Of a DNA stretch of 64,000 nucleotides, positions 42,760-53,100 are shown piece after piece (positions within the stretch are counted from its first letter, which is position 1; each line of letters opens with the position of its first letter). This DNA is from Eoetvoesia sp035555955 (lineage in GTDB: Bacteria > Pseudomonadota > Gammaproteobacteria > Burkholderiales > Burkholderiaceae_B), in contig NZ_DATMGA010000028.1 in the NCBI RefSeq assembly GCF_035555955.1, forward strand, positions 1 through 64,000. Reading direction: 5' to 3'. Under the pieces are notes generated by a model. That model was given only the letters and a program-made list of their open reading frames with translations. It was not told the DNA's origin and searched no databases. A program made the translations under genes and the position numbers.

Positions 42760-43704
42760 ATGACTACGACACAGCAAAAAATTATTCTTCCAGGTGGAGC
42801 CGGCCTGGTTGGCCAGAATCTTGTTGCTTTATTGAAGCGCAAGGGCTACACAAACCTTGTTGTACTCGACAAGCATAAAGCTAATTTGGAAGTACTGCGG
42901 AGGTTTCATCCAGATATTGTTATTGAATATGCCGACCTGGCCGAACGAGGTGAGTGGGTAAACCACTTTGACGGAGCCAATGCTGTTGTTATGTTGCAAG
43001 CGCAGATTGGCGATCCGCAATTAGAGCCCTTCATTCGCAATAACGTCACTTCCACGAAACATGTACTGGCGGCGATTCAACAACATGATGTGCCCTATAC
43101 CGTACACATCAGTTCTTCCGTGGTGGAATCAGTCGCCGATGATCACTACACAAACACCAAGAAGGAACAAGAGAAGATAGTGCTTGACAGCGGTATCAAT
43201 TGCGTAGTTTTACGCCCCACGTTGATGTTCGGCTGGTTTGACCGTAAGCATTTAGGCTGGTTGTCCCGCTTCATGCAGAAGGTGCCGGTATTTCCCATTC
43301 CAGGTAATGGGCGTTATATGCGTCAGCCATTGTATGTGGGGGATTTTTGCAGCATTATTGTTAGCTGCCTAGAGTCCCGCATCAATAACCAAGTCTTTAA
43401 TATTACCGGCCTGGAAAAGGTCGACTATATAGACATTATCCGCCAGATAAAAAACGCAACAAACGCCAAGGCTGCAGTCGTCAAGATTCCTTATTCGTTG
43501 TTCTATGGCTTGTTGAAGACCTGGGCTCTATTCGATAAGAATCCTCCATTCACTGCGGATCAACTGCAGGCGTTGGTTGCACACGATGAATTCGAGGTCA
43601 TCGATTGGCCCGGCATTTTTAACGTCAAGGCAACACCTTTTGCCAAAGCGATCGACCAAACATTCAATGACCCCACTTACAGCAAAGTGGTTCTGGAGTT
43701 CTGA
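42760..43704 (+). CDS. NAD-dependent epimerase/dehydratase family protein
   Basis: A 314-residue extended SDR. The Rossmann motif is LPGGAGLVGQNLV near residue 10. The active-site serine and tyrosine are placed at ISSSVVESVADDHYTNTKKEQE near residue 125 (Tyr and Lys in the YxxxK position as Y-T-N-T-K). The ATG at 42760 is chosen rather than the earlier TTG. It may make or modify the sugar donated with the lipid-pentose genes. Substrate unknown. Confidence 0.8.
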   Translation: MTTTQQKIILPGGAGLVGQNLVALLKRKGYTNLVVLDKHKANLEVLRRFHPDIVIEYADLAERGEWVNHFDGANAVVMLQAQIGDPQLEPFIRNNVTSTKHVLAAIQQHDVPYTVHISSSVVESVADDHYTNTKKEQEKIVLDSGINCVVLRPTLMFGWFDRKHLGWLSRFMQKVPVFPIPGNGRYMRQPLYVGDFCSIIVSCLESRINNQVFNITGLEKVDYIDIIRQIKNATNAKAAVVKIPYSLFYGLLKTWALFDKNPPFTADQLQALVAHDEFEVIDWPGIFNVKATPFAKAIDQTFNDPTYSKVVLEF

Positions 43705-43706
43705 TT

Positions 43707-44996
43707 ATGGGGCAGCGTATTGCCGTACTGGGAGCAGGCCCAATGGGCTTGGCTGTAGCGTATCAACTGGTGCGTGATGGCCATAATCCCGTGGTGTTTG
43801 AGGCGGATGATCGAGTCGGTGGGATGGCGGCACATTTCGATTTTGGCGGGCTATCCATTGAGCGCTACTACCATTTTCATTGCACATCGGATACAGGGTT
43901 TCTGCAGGTACTGGAGGAGCTTGGCCTTTCGGACAAGATGCATTGGGTGGAAACCAAGATGGGCTACTGGTACCAGAATCGCCTACAGCCCTGGGGTAAT
44001 CCTATTGCCTTGCTGAAGTTCAGGGGCTTGAGCTTCGCAGCCAAGTTTCGCTATGGTCTGCATGCCTTTTTGTCGATCAAGCGTAATAACTGGAAGCCGC
44101 TGGATCATGTAGAGGCAACCGGGTGGATACGGCGTTGGGTAGGCGAAGAGGCCTACGAAGTGCTTTGGCGCCGATTGTTCGATTACAAATTCTATGGTTA
44201 CAAAGATAACTTATCGGCAGCCTGGATTTGGAGCCGCATCCGGCGTATTGGCCGTTCTCGTTACGATTTGTTCCGGGAAAAGTTGGGGTATTTGGATGGC
44301 GGTTCTGAGACTCTGCTGGAGGCGATGCGGGAATATATAGAAAAGCACGGTGGAGAGTTTCATCTTAAGACTCCAGCAACAAAAGTGAACATGGACGGAG
44401 AACGTGTCTCTGGGGTAGAGGCAGATGGGGAGAGGCACCTTTTTGACAAAGTGATCAGTACGATTCCTTTGCCGTATGTGCCCAGTGTGATGCCCGATTT
44501 GCCGGTGGATATTCTGGAGCGATATCGAAATATCAAGAATATTGCGGTGGTATGTGTAATCGTGAAGCTACGGAAAGCGGTTACAGAGAATTTTTGGCTG
44601 AACACCAACGACGCCGAAATGGACATTCCGGGTTTGGTGGAATATACCAACTTGCGCCCGTTGAGTGAGCATATAGTGTATGTGCCCTATTACATACCCG
44701 GAGAGCATTCTTTATATACAGAGCCCAATCAAGTGTTTCTGGACAAGGTAAAGCACTATCTAAAGAAAATTAATCCCGAACTATCGAATGAGGATTTCTT
44801 GAGTATGCATGCGAGCCGCTATCGATATGCGCAGCCGATTTGCCAGCCTGGTTATCTGGAGCAATTGCCCCCTTGTGAGCTTCCCATCAAAGGGCTCTGG
44901 GTTGCTGATACATCATACTATTACCCAGAAGATAGGGGGATATCGGAAAGTATCGATTATGGTCGAGGCATGGCAGAGCGGGCAATAAAGCTATGA
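43707..44996 (+). CDS. NAD(P)/FAD-dependent oxidoreductase, amine oxidase-like
   Basis: A 429-residue flavoprotein with FAD-binding GAGPMGLAVAYQL (8-20), VFEADDRVGGMAAHF, and a C-terminal WVADTSYYYPEDRGISESI, a pattern of the protoporphyrinogen oxidase/UDP-galactopyranose mutase-like superfamily. It starts two bases after the epimerase stop and overlaps the GtrA gene by four bases. Similar genes occur near lipid-pentose clusters, but the reaction is unknown. Confidence 0.78.
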   Translation: MGQRIAVLGAGPMGLAVAYQLVRDGHNPVVFEADDRVGGMAAHFDFGGLSIERYYHFHCTSDTGFLQVLEELGLSDKMHWVETKMGYWYQNRLQPWGNPIALLKFRGLSFAAKFRYGLHAFLSIKRNNWKPLDHVEATGWIRRWVGEEAYEVLWRRLFDYKFYGYKDNLSAAWIWSRIRRIGRSRYDLFREKLGYLDGGSETLLEAMREYIEKHGGEFHLKTPATKVNMDGERVSGVEADGERHLFDKVISTIPLPYVPSVMPDLPVDILERYRNIKNIAVVCVIVKLRKAVTENFWLNTNDAEMDIPGLVEYTNLRPLSEHIVYVPYYIPGEHSLYTEPNQVFLDKVKHYLKKINPELSNEDFLSMHASRYRYAQPICQPGYLEQLPPCELPIKGLWVADTSYYYPEDRGISESIDYGRGMAERAIKL

Positions 44997-45394
44997 GGGC
45001 GTTCTTTTCTCGTCAGTTTCTTGCGTTTTTATGCACCGGGGGAATTGCGGCTGCTGTGAATTTTGGTTCGCGGATTGTGTATAACCAGTGGATAGGGTTT
45101 TCTTCTGCGGTTCTGGTTGCTTACATAACAGGCATGATTACTGCGTTCGTGCTTGCGAGAGCATTTGTCTTCACCGGAAGCACACAGACCATACACAGAT
45201 CGATAGGATTTTTTATTCTCGTTAATGTGCTCGCCGTTTTTCAAACGTGGATAATTAGTATTTCTTTTGCATACTATGTGCTCCCCATAATGGGAGTTGA
45301 GCATTATGTCAAAGATGTGGCCCACGCGGTGGGTATATTGGTGCCTGTGTTTTCTAGTTATATAGGCCATAAGCATTGGTCGTTTAAATCATAG
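44993..45394 (+). CDS. GtrA-family membrane protein
   Basis: A 133-residue four-helix protein of the GtrA family, beginning MRAFFSRQFLAFLCTGGIAAAVNF and with the family element FVLARAFVFTGS in the middle. It overlaps the preceding gene by four bases and ends the lipid-pentose operon. GtrA proteins are thought to help move polyprenyl-phosphate sugars across the membrane, which fits this operon. GC content drops from here on. Confidence 0.85.
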   Translation: MRAFFSRQFLAFLCTGGIAAAVNFGSRIVYNQWIGFSSAVLVAYITGMITAFVLARAFVFTGSTQTIHRSIGFFILVNVLAVFQTWIISISFAYYVLPIMGVEHYVKDVAHAVGILVPVFSSYIGHKHWSFKS

Positions 45395-45424
45395 GATAAT
45401 GCTGATGGCCTTAAGGTAAATTTT

Positions 45425-46708
45425 CTATTGTTGACAAAATACTCGCTGTAAATTCGCGATGCTCTCAGCGTCGCCATATAAGCTTCCGTCGGCGTTTGAA
45501 ATAATACCTTTCGTGCAAAGGTTGTGTAGCTCTTCTGCTAAATTATTATGACGGTAAGGGGTAATCTTCCATTCACTTGTCGCGGATGACAAAAAAGAAA
45601 AAATAGAAACTGCTAAGCAGAGAAAGAGGATTCGCTTATGACCTCCTCGGGCGATCAGTAGTACGCAACCGATTGCGGCAGGTATAACAAGCGGAACATA
45701 CCGAGGGGCATCTGGTTGATTTATACCAGCTCCTAGCCTGCTGATAGTGATCCCGAGAATTAGGATAGTGGACAATGCAATGCAAAGTAATTCGAACATA
45801 TATTCTTGATATTTTCGGATGGATTGATTTACGAAAAATACAAGAAAAATCAAAAATAGGGACCCTGTAGCGAGCTTTGTTGGTTCGTTTTCAACGCTTA
45901 ACCAAGCATTTGATAGCATTATTAAAACATGTGAAAATCCATCGTAAAAGGAGAAATGCATGCTTCCTGCATATTTTTTCGATGACAGGTACAGCGAGAT
46001 TGAGAATATAAATACCCCAACGATTAGACATGCAGCGCTGGCTCTTCTTGAGAAATTGGTCGGCCCTGTAAAAAACAGTACTATACACGCGAGCGAGAGT
46101 GCAATAATTCCTGAGCCATTGGAAATAGTGGCTAAGAGGAGTGCTATCAAAGCATAGTATAGGTGTGATTTTTCTAACGAATATAAATAGCGTTGAACTT
46201 GGCTAAATCCATATAGCGAAAATACTAGTGCCAATGCAAAAGCTATTTGGAGGGACCAATATAAATTCTCCCATTGGCGTGGTGTAATTATTAATAGTGC
46301 AAGAGTGATTCCGGTGATGATGGCGATATTTTTATCAGTCGGTGCGATGGATTTCCACGCGATAAGAAATGAAATGAATATGAGCGGCACTTGTGCAAAC
46401 ATCATCCAGGTCCACGGCAGGTGATGCAATATGGTAAATGAGAAGAGTGATTTTAGAATAAAGTAGGGGTGCCCATTATGTGCAGAGATTAATTCTAAGA
46501 GGGGAGGCCATTGCCCTTGGGATGTGGAGCGAAAGAGTGAGGAGAATTGGAGCTCATCCTTAAAGGGGGCACTGACAGCAGCCCTAAGGATTAGGAGAAG
46601 TAGAAATATCGATGCGGATATTGCGGTTGCATATACTGCAATATTAATATAAGTCAAGGTGAGATATTTGCTTTTTTTATGTGGTTCATTCATTTCTGGA
46701 TTTGCCAT
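45425..46708 (-). CDS. Multi-spanning membrane protein, putative GT-C-like
   Basis: A 427-residue membrane protein with about ten helices and a high AT content compared with its neighbours. The first periplasmic loop has SAPFKDELQFSSLFRS near residue 50, where an acidic pair could be catalytic as in GT-C transferases. The C-terminus is soluble (about 45 residues). It converges on the lipid-pentose operon with 30 bases between the ends. A role as the transferase that uses the lipid-linked pentose is plausible, but the family is not recognised and other functions are open. Confidence 0.55.
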   Translation of the reverse strand: MANPEMNEPHKKSKYLTLTYINIAVYATAISASIFLLLLILRAAVSAPFKDELQFSSLFRSTSQGQWPPLLELISAHNGHPYFILKSLFSFTILHHLPWTWMMFAQVPLIFISFLIAWKSIAPTDKNIAIITGITLALLIITPRQWENLYWSLQIAFALALVFSLYGFSQVQRYLYSLEKSHLYYALIALLLATISNGSGIIALSLACIVLFFTGPTNFSRRASAACLIVGVFIFSISLYLSSKKYAGSMHFSFYDGFSHVLIMLSNAWLSVENEPTKLATGSLFLIFLVFFVNQSIRKYQEYMFELLCIALSTILILGITISRLGAGINQPDAPRYVPLVIPAAIGCVLLIARGGHKRILFLCLAVSIFSFLSSATSEWKITPYRHNNLAEELHNLCTKGIISNADGSLYGDAESIANLQRVFCQQ

Positions 46709-46802
46709 ATGAAATCATTATTTCCTTGGGGGGGGCGATTAGGTCTTGTTGGATTTTTGGGTAATTTGTCGTCCCTGAAGAATTCATTTCAACCGTTTCA
46801 GG

Positions 46803-47051
46803 TCAGAATTCTGGCGTGAGGCGTTGGATTTCTACGAAGTCGCTCACCCCTTGGGGAAAGCCGCTAAGGAGAAAAAAATCAACAGCAACGTCACCGGCGT
46901 GCGCGTACCCTATGATTTGCATTACGATATCGTGGCTCCCTGTTGGAACGATGGCGTAGGCATGCCCATATATAACAGCAAATGCAGCCATTAACCTTAA
47001 GAAGGTAATGCTGTTTTCTCTGCCTGTTGATAATTCCTTTAGTGTTTTCAT
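46803..47051 (-). pseudogene. Truncated acyltransferase-3 family protein
   Basis: An 82-residue frame whose first 65 residues match the N-terminus of O-acetyltransferases of the acyltransferase-3 (OatA-like) family: ENSITFLRLMAAFAVIYGHAY, then GDVAVDFFLLSGF. After LLSGF the sequence changes to an unrelated tail (PQGVSDFVEIQR) and stops, so the remaining 250 or so residues are missing. The joining point suggests a deletion or insertion. Probably inactive. Confidence 0.75.
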
Positions 47052-47206
47052 GATGAAATTATTATTTCGAAATCATCTGTTGCGATGTAAAACTGACCCG
47101 TTTGAGTTGTGATTCGACAGTAGGGTGGCCAGCTTTAGCACTTCTGAATTAAGAGGATGTTATTAAATTCGGCTATTAGCCTATATTAATGAGTAGGGGC
47201 ATCTAC

Positions 47207-47770
47207 CTAATTGATAGCTATCCGTGAGGACCTGATCACCTGATTTAAGGTGCTGATTATATGTGTTTCTGTGCTATCTACCTGTGTTGTCCTGTTGCAG
47301 TCTGTAGAGGCGAGTAGGAAAGTGGTCGCAATACCAGCAGCTTGGGCAGCTTGTACGTCGCTGATTTTGTCACCGACGAGGATAGATTGCTTGGGGTCGA
47401 TACTCAGTTCCTCGCACGCAGCCAGTATCATTCCTGGGCTGGGCTTACGCATCGATGATTGGCGCCGGTATTGCCCTATCCCATGCTCTGGATGATCCGG
47501 ACAGAAGTACACTTTATCGATGGCTCCACCGTTCTCGGCGAAGCGCTCGGCTACCCAGTCCATAAGCTGATGAAAGTCCTCTTCAGTGTAATAGCCGCGC
47601 CCGATACCTGCTTGGTTGGTAACCACCACTACGAGATAGCCTTGTGATTTCGCGTGCCTAACCAGCTCGAAAATGCCGTCGATGAAATGGAAATCTTCAC
47701 GGCGTATGACGTAGCCATGATCTACGTTGATGACGCCATCGCGGTCCAGAAAGAGCGCACGATTCTTCAT
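47207..47770 (-). CDS. gmhB: D-glycero-D-manno-heptose 1,7-bisphosphate 7-phosphatase
   Basis: A 187-residue HAD phosphatase removing the 7-phosphate during heptose synthesis. The nucleophile motif is LFLDRDGVINVDHGYV (near residue 6), followed by VVVTNQAGIGRGYY. The zinc site is seen as CPDHPEHG. Overlaps the hddC stop by four bases. In this operon it acts after HddA (alpha route to GDP-heptose). Confidence 0.92.
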   Translation of the reverse strand: MKNRALFLDRDGVINVDHGYVIRREDFHFIDGIFELVRHAKSQGYLVVVVTNQAGIGRGYYTEEDFHQLMDWVAERFAENGGAIDKVYFCPDHPEHGIGQYRRQSSMRKPSPGMILAACEELSIDPKQSILVGDKISDVQAAQAAGIATTFLLASTDCNRTTQVDSTETHIISTLNQVIRSSRIAIN

Positions 47771-48459
47771 TGAGTTAGTCCAGCCAGCTCGATTTGAGCG
47801 CGGGCGTAATCTTCCGGCACGCCAATATCAATGAAATGCCCTTCAGTTACAAATACGCGAAAATCCGGTTCATGCACTGCCCGGGCGAGAAAATCGCTTT
47901 CTAACGAAAACGAGCTGCCAGACTTGAAGGTATTGAGAAGGGGGGGCGGGAAAACATAGCAACCCGCATTGATAAGCCCTGGACCGCCCATTCCCTTTTC
48001 GGAAAAACCGGTGAAACGGTTGTTATCCAATTCTATGCGGCCGTAGCGCGAGGTATCCGGCACCGAGCGCGCCACGATAATGGGTTTCTTGAATTCTTGC
48101 CAACAGGCTTCAACCTGGGCGACTTCAAGGGCTAGGTAGGTGTCGCCATTGAATATGAATACATGGTCGGCGTGGCACAGACTCAAGGCTTGGCGGATGG
48201 CGCCACCTGTTCCAAGGGGTTTGTCTTCAATTGTGTATACGAGCTCCAGGCCGGCATAATGGGTGCCGAAATGTTTTTGTATGGTTTCCGCCTTGTAACC
48301 TAGGGCTAGAACAACGCGCTGGAAGCCGGCTTGTGCCAGTTGTCTTAACAGGATTTCTAGAAATGGGCGGCCACCAACAGGGGCCATGGGCTTTGGTAAG
48401 TCGGGTACAACGGAACGCAGCCGTGTACCGAATCCTCCCGCAAGGATAATGGCTTCCAT
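47767..48459 (-). CDS. hddC: D-glycero-alpha-D-manno-heptose 1-phosphate guanylyltransferase
   Basis: A 230-residue nucleotidyltransferase with the site EAIILAGGFGTRLRSVVPDLPKPM (residues 2-25, not written in full elsewhere). Metal and sugar contacts are seen as FIFNGDTYLAL near residue 100. The ATG at 48459 starts the nucleotide-binding strand; the longer frame has no homology. Makes GDP-D-glycero-alpha-D-manno-heptose, the last step of this operon. Confidence 0.9.
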   Translation of the reverse strand: MEAIILAGGFGTRLRSVVPDLPKPMAPVGGRPFLEILLRQLAQAGFQRVVLALGYKAETIQKHFGTHYAGLELVYTIEDKPLGTGGAIRQALSLCHADHVFIFNGDTYLALEVAQVEACWQEFKKPIIVARSVPDTSRYGRIELDNNRFTGFSEKGMGGPGLINAGCYVFPPPLLNTFKSGSSFSLESDFLARAVHEPDFRVFVTEGHFIDIGVPEDYARAQIELAGLTQ

Positions 48460-48466
48460 ATTTGCC

Positions 48467-49054
48467 TTATTCGGTGGACGGTTTGAAGAGTGCATTTTCG
48501 ACTAGGCCGCATAGAATATGGCCCAAAACCAGATGCCCTTCTTGTATTTTTGGTGTGTCGGCTGAAGGTACTTCCAGCAGGAAGTCGCAAAGATCTTTCA
48601 TGGGGCCGCCGCGGTTACCCGTAAGGCCAATGGTGCTTAGGCCGCGTTTACGTGCTTCTTCGAAAGCGCGCAGTACGTTGGGCGATTTGCCGGAAGTGCT
48701 ATAGCCAATAAAGATGTCGCCCCGGCGGCCATGGGCCTGAACTTGCCTTGCGAACAGTTTTTCATAGCCATAATCGTTGCCGATGGCTGTCAGGATGGAT
48801 GTATCGGTGGTAAGGGCAATGGCCGGTAGGCCAGGGCGGTCAAACGCGAAGCGGCTGACAAATTCGCCTGCTATGTGCTGGGCATCGGCCGCGCTTCCTC
48901 CGTTGCCGGCAAGCAGGATTTTGCCTTCGTTAGTCAGGCATGTAATGCATGCTTGCGCGGCTGCCTGAACAGTCGCTTGTAGGTTTGTATCTTTGGCCAT
49001 TGCATCGATGATTTTTCCGGCCTCATCGATTTGCGAGCGTATGTAATTTTGCAT
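48467..49054 (-). CDS. gmhA: Sedoheptulose-7-phosphate isomerase
   Basis: A 195-residue SIS-domain protein. The family sites are GNGGSAADAQHIAGEFV near residue 50 and YSTSGKSPNVLRAFEEA near 118. It makes D-glycero-D-manno-heptose 7-phosphate, the first step of the pathway. The ATG at 49054 is chosen because the frame upstream starts with TTG. Seven bases separate it from hddC. Confidence 0.92.
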   Translation of the reverse strand: MQNYIRSQIDEAGKIIDAMAKDTNLQATVQAAAQACITCLTNEGKILLAGNGGSAADAQHIAGEFVSRFAFDRPGLPAIALTTDTSILTAIGNDYGYEKLFARQVQAHGRRGDIFIGYSTSGKSPNVLRAFEEARKRGLSTIGLTGNRGGPMKDLCDFLLEVPSADTPKIQEGHLVLGHILCGLVENALFKPSTE

Positions 49055-49140
49055 GGGATTTTCCAAACTTCTGAAAACACTATGGCGGGAAAGCCATGTT
49101 CACACTATACCAAGCCAAGGCAACTGTGCCGCGCGTATCG

Positions 49141-50166
49141 TTAGAGCCGCCAGGCTTGTGTTCCATTATTGGTGAAGTGGCAGTTGCTGACCTCACCGCC
49201 AAAGCTATTCAGGGCACGTATTACGCTCATACGCCGCTCTGTGGGCACGAAAAACCACATGAAGCCGCCGCCGCCCGCACCCGAAACCTTGCCCGCCAAG
49301 GCGCCGGCCTCCAGGGCGGCCGAATACACTTTGTCGATATGAGGGTTGGATACTGTTTTGGCGGAGCGCTTCTTGTTCTCCCATCCCTGGCGTATTGAGT
49401 CGACAATTCCCTGAAAGTCGCCGCGTAACAGGCATTCTTTCATAAGCTGGGCTTCTTGCTTCATGCCATGCATTGCTGTTAGCGCGTCGGTTGCGCCAGC
49501 TTGCACATTATTGCTTTGATCGGCAATGATGGTGGCGGACTCCCGGGAAATGCCGGTGAAGTACAGAACAAGGGAAGCTTCCAGTTCGCAGACAATCCAG
49601 TTCTTGATTCGCAGTGAGTTGATGATTGTCTTGTCGTTGCCGTAGAACTCCATGAAGTTGAAGCCGCCGAATGTTGCGGAGTATTGATCTTGGCGCCCGC
49701 CTTGCAAGCTGCAGTCGATACGCTCGATTTGAAAGGCGATTCGGGCGATTTCATAGTCGTCGAGCGGCAGATTAAGTAGCTCTACAAAGGCCTTGATCAT
49801 GGCAACGACTAAGGTGGACGATGAGCCAAGACCAGATCCGGTTGGGGCATCGCAGAACGTGCTCAACTCTAATGCAATCGCCTCTCCTTGGTTGTAGTGG
49901 CGAACCATATAGTTGTAAACGGCTCGGTGCAGCTTTAGTTCACCTTCAAGAGACAGGGCAGGCGCCAAATTGCAGGTCGTAGATTGTTGTTGGTCGGTGG
50001 CCAACAACCGGACAACGGGCTCGTCCAGCGTTGTGATTACCGCGTACGCGTAGCGGTCTATAGTCGCATTCAGCACATAGCCGCCATAGGTATCGCAGTA
50101 GGGGGAGACGTCCGTGCCTCCACCAGCAAGACCGAGGCGAAGGGGGGCGCGTGCGCGAATGATCAT
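49141..50166 (-). CDS. hddA: D-glycero-alpha-D-manno-heptose-7-phosphate kinase
   Basis: A 341-residue GHMP kinase. It shows the opening RAPLRLGLAGGGTDVSPY, the ATP site TGSGLGSSSTLVVAM (near residue 112) and the C-terminal GAGGGGFMWF. It phosphorylates heptose-7-phosphate at C1 (alpha), and begins the operon hddA-gmhA-hddC-gmhB. Together they give GDP-D-glycero-alpha-D-manno-heptose for use in O-antigen or capsule. Confidence 0.9.
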   Translation of the reverse strand: MIIRARAPLRLGLAGGGTDVSPYCDTYGGYVLNATIDRYAYAVITTLDEPVVRLLATDQQQSTTCNLAPALSLEGELKLHRAVYNYMVRHYNQGEAIALELSTFCDAPTGSGLGSSSTLVVAMIKAFVELLNLPLDDYEIARIAFQIERIDCSLQGGRQDQYSATFGGFNFMEFYGNDKTIINSLRIKNWIVCELEASLVLYFTGISRESATIIADQSNNVQAGATDALTAMHGMKQEAQLMKECLLRGDFQGIVDSIRQGWENKKRSAKTVSNPHIDKVYSAALEAGALAGKVSGAGGGGFMWFFVPTERRMSVIRALNSFGGEVSNCHFTNNGTQAWRL

Positions 50167-50191
50167 ATTTGATTCCAGCAGTTCAAAAAGC

Positions 50192-53100
50192 TTAATGGGC
50201 TCGCGTTTGTGAAAAGAGGTGAAGGGGGTGCCGGGTGGGCTCGGGGGTGAGCCTCACGGTATCTAGTATTTCGGCCAGGCCTTGCCAAGCAGCCCTTGCT
50301 CCCCACGCTTTCTCGGCGAAGCCTATCCCGGCTTTACTAAGGTGATTCCAAAGCTGTTCATCGTTATAGAGTCGGGCAATAGCTTTGGCGAAATCTTCGG
50401 CCTCATCCGCGATAAGAATGTTTTCTTCATCTGTCAGGCCCATGCCTTCCGCGGCAAGCGATGTAGCTACGGTGGGCAGCCCCGCTGCTAACGCTGTGCC
50501 AATCTTGCCTTTGATACCCGCCCCAAACCGCAGAGGGGCTACAGAAACCTTAACCCTTTCAAGAAGCGAGTTCAAATCATCAACAAAGCCGGTGACAATA
50601 ATATCGTCGCTTTGTAACGTTTGGATTTCTTGTGGAGGCTTGCTGCCTACAACAAAGAGCCGTGCACCAGGTAACAGCGAACGTAGATGTGGCATTACCT
50701 CATGGCAAAAATACAGCATGGCGTCGATATTCGGTGTGTGCTGGAAGCCACCAACAAATACGATATCCTTGCGTTGTTCCCATGCAGTTTGTGTGCCTGG
50801 AATGTCAAGAATCAGGGGAAATACGGCAAGCCGTGCATCAGGGATCTCGTTTTCCAATAGCTCCCGCTCGGCGGTGCTGACCAGGATGGATCGATCTACC
50901 GCCTCGATGGCCGCAAACTCCCGCATCTTCATCGCCTCCGCAGCGCGCGTTTTTTTCGCGTCGTCATCGAGTTGCGCTTCGCGGGTCATGCGTAAATAAT
51001 GCAGGTCATGGGTATAAAACAGTGTCTTGGCCTGAGGACTATATTTTTTCACCAGCGAAAGGTTTCGTTCAACCACAGTGGGGCGGAACAAAAATACCAA
51101 ATCATATCTACCGCCAAACTCTTGCAAATGTTGCTCGACAGTCTGAACCCACGGCGAATACAGAGCCTCGATGCCGGCACGTTGCAGCGCGGGTGTATAG
51201 TCGGCGACATACAGGAAATTGTCTTCCGGTATGAATGTGACCTGAAAATCCATGTCCCTTAGCAACATCATGATGTTGTACAGGCTGACGGAGCCGGCAT
51301 CCTGGTCGGGGGTTGGGGTGCAGTGATCCAGCACCAATACCCGTCGTTTTGCCATACGGTCTTTCGCGCTATCTACGTCGACTCCCGAGACTTGGTGGCT
51401 GGCAAGTTGTTCTTTCCAGCGGAGAAAGAGCTTTTTGCTATTCTCGACCTGGTAAGCCTTGGCGCCTTGGGTGGTGTCCGTTCCTGATGTGATGCCTTCA
51501 AAATGGACGATTACCGATAATGGCTGATAAATAACCCGGTAGCCACGGCTGCGTATTTTCAGGGCGAGATCCGAGTCTTCACAGTAGGCGGGTAGGTAGT
51601 GTTCGTCGAAGCCGCCAAGTTCCTTGAATAATTGGGCCGGCACCATAATCGAGGCGCCCGAGCAGTAATCGGTTTCGCGCGCATAGTTATAGATTGGGAG
51701 GCGGGGATCCTGATTGCGGCCAAAATTCCACGCGCTGCCATCTTGCCAAAGAATGCCGCCCGCCTCTTGCAGCACGCCATTCGGGTATACAAGCTTTGAT
51801 CCCGACAGCCCGGTTCCCGGGAATTCGATAAAGGTGCGATACAACTCTTCGAGCCAGCCGGGCGCAACTTGAGTGTCGTTGTTTAAAAAGCAAACATATT
51901 CGCCGGTTGCGGCTTTCGCTCCTATATTGCACGAGCGAATAAAGCCTTGATTCTGAGGGTTTTCAATAAACTTGACATTGGCAACATGCTTGATAATTTC
52001 GCGGGAGTGATCCGGCGAATAGTCGTCTACGACAATGACCTCGTAGGGTATGGAAGGGGCATGTTTGGCAATCGATGCAAGACACAGTAGGGTGTAATTG
52101 CATTGGCCGTAAATAGGGATAATTACTGAAACAAGCGGAGTTGCCGATGTATCCAGCGTTATGCTCTTCGCCAGATCAAGCTCTTCTTGGAATGTGAGGT
52201 CGATGGGCTCTGTTACCGGAAATGGTAAAGGCTGTATTTCCGGTGTTTGCTGCGCAGATCTGATCGCTTTTAATAGCCATCCCATGTGCTTGGTTGCAAA
52301 ACGCCGATGCATGGCTTGTGTTTCGGGGCTTAACGGAAGTGCGAAATAAACCCGCTTGGCGACTGTCAGCGCCATCCTGGCATAACGCTTGGCTTGACCC
52401 TTGGGGTTCACAACCCAACGTCGAGCTTCCCGTAGCGGCCGAGTCAAACGCCATGAGTTGCTTTGTGTGAGTTCAGTAATTTGGCGCTGAGCAGCTGTTA
52501 GCTCATTTTGGAGATTTATCGCCCATTGTCCTCGTTGGGCAACTTCATTGTCTAACGACGCAACCTCAGTATTTAGTGATGCTATCTGTTGATCCAGGCT
52601 AGCTATGTGCCTTCTTAGCTGTTCAACTTCGGCATCAAGGGATTGAGCCCATTTTGCAAAACCTACATAGTGTTTGATTAGATCTGTGCTGGTAGGATGA
52701 ACAATAGATGCATCAAGTGTAGGTAGAATTTCCTGAGTTGATGCGCATACGGCCAAAAAATACACGGGGTCTGTTAAATACCCCGATCCTGTAGCCAAAA
52801 TATTGCCATCGTCTTGCCAAGCCGCATATGCAGAGCAAGATTTATTCAGCGGTTGAATAGTAGAGCCAATGCTGAGGCGTTGGCCATAGTACTGAACGGC
52901 CCCGAATTGGGATCGCAATATCTCGTCGAATTCCTGGAAATCCAGTTCTTTGACATGGAACTCGTTGTGGTAATCAGCCGCATCGGAATATACGGGCCGG
53001 TTTGGGGACGACATTATTAGCACGCCGTCTGGCTTTAATACGCGCCGTAATTCCGCGAGCATTTCTTGTTGCTCGGTAAGATGTTCAATAGTTTCAAACG

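Noticed and set aside
47052..47206. TGTAAAACTGACCCG-like sequence resembling ends of IS21-type elements
   Set aside because: Too short and no transposase or second end nearby.
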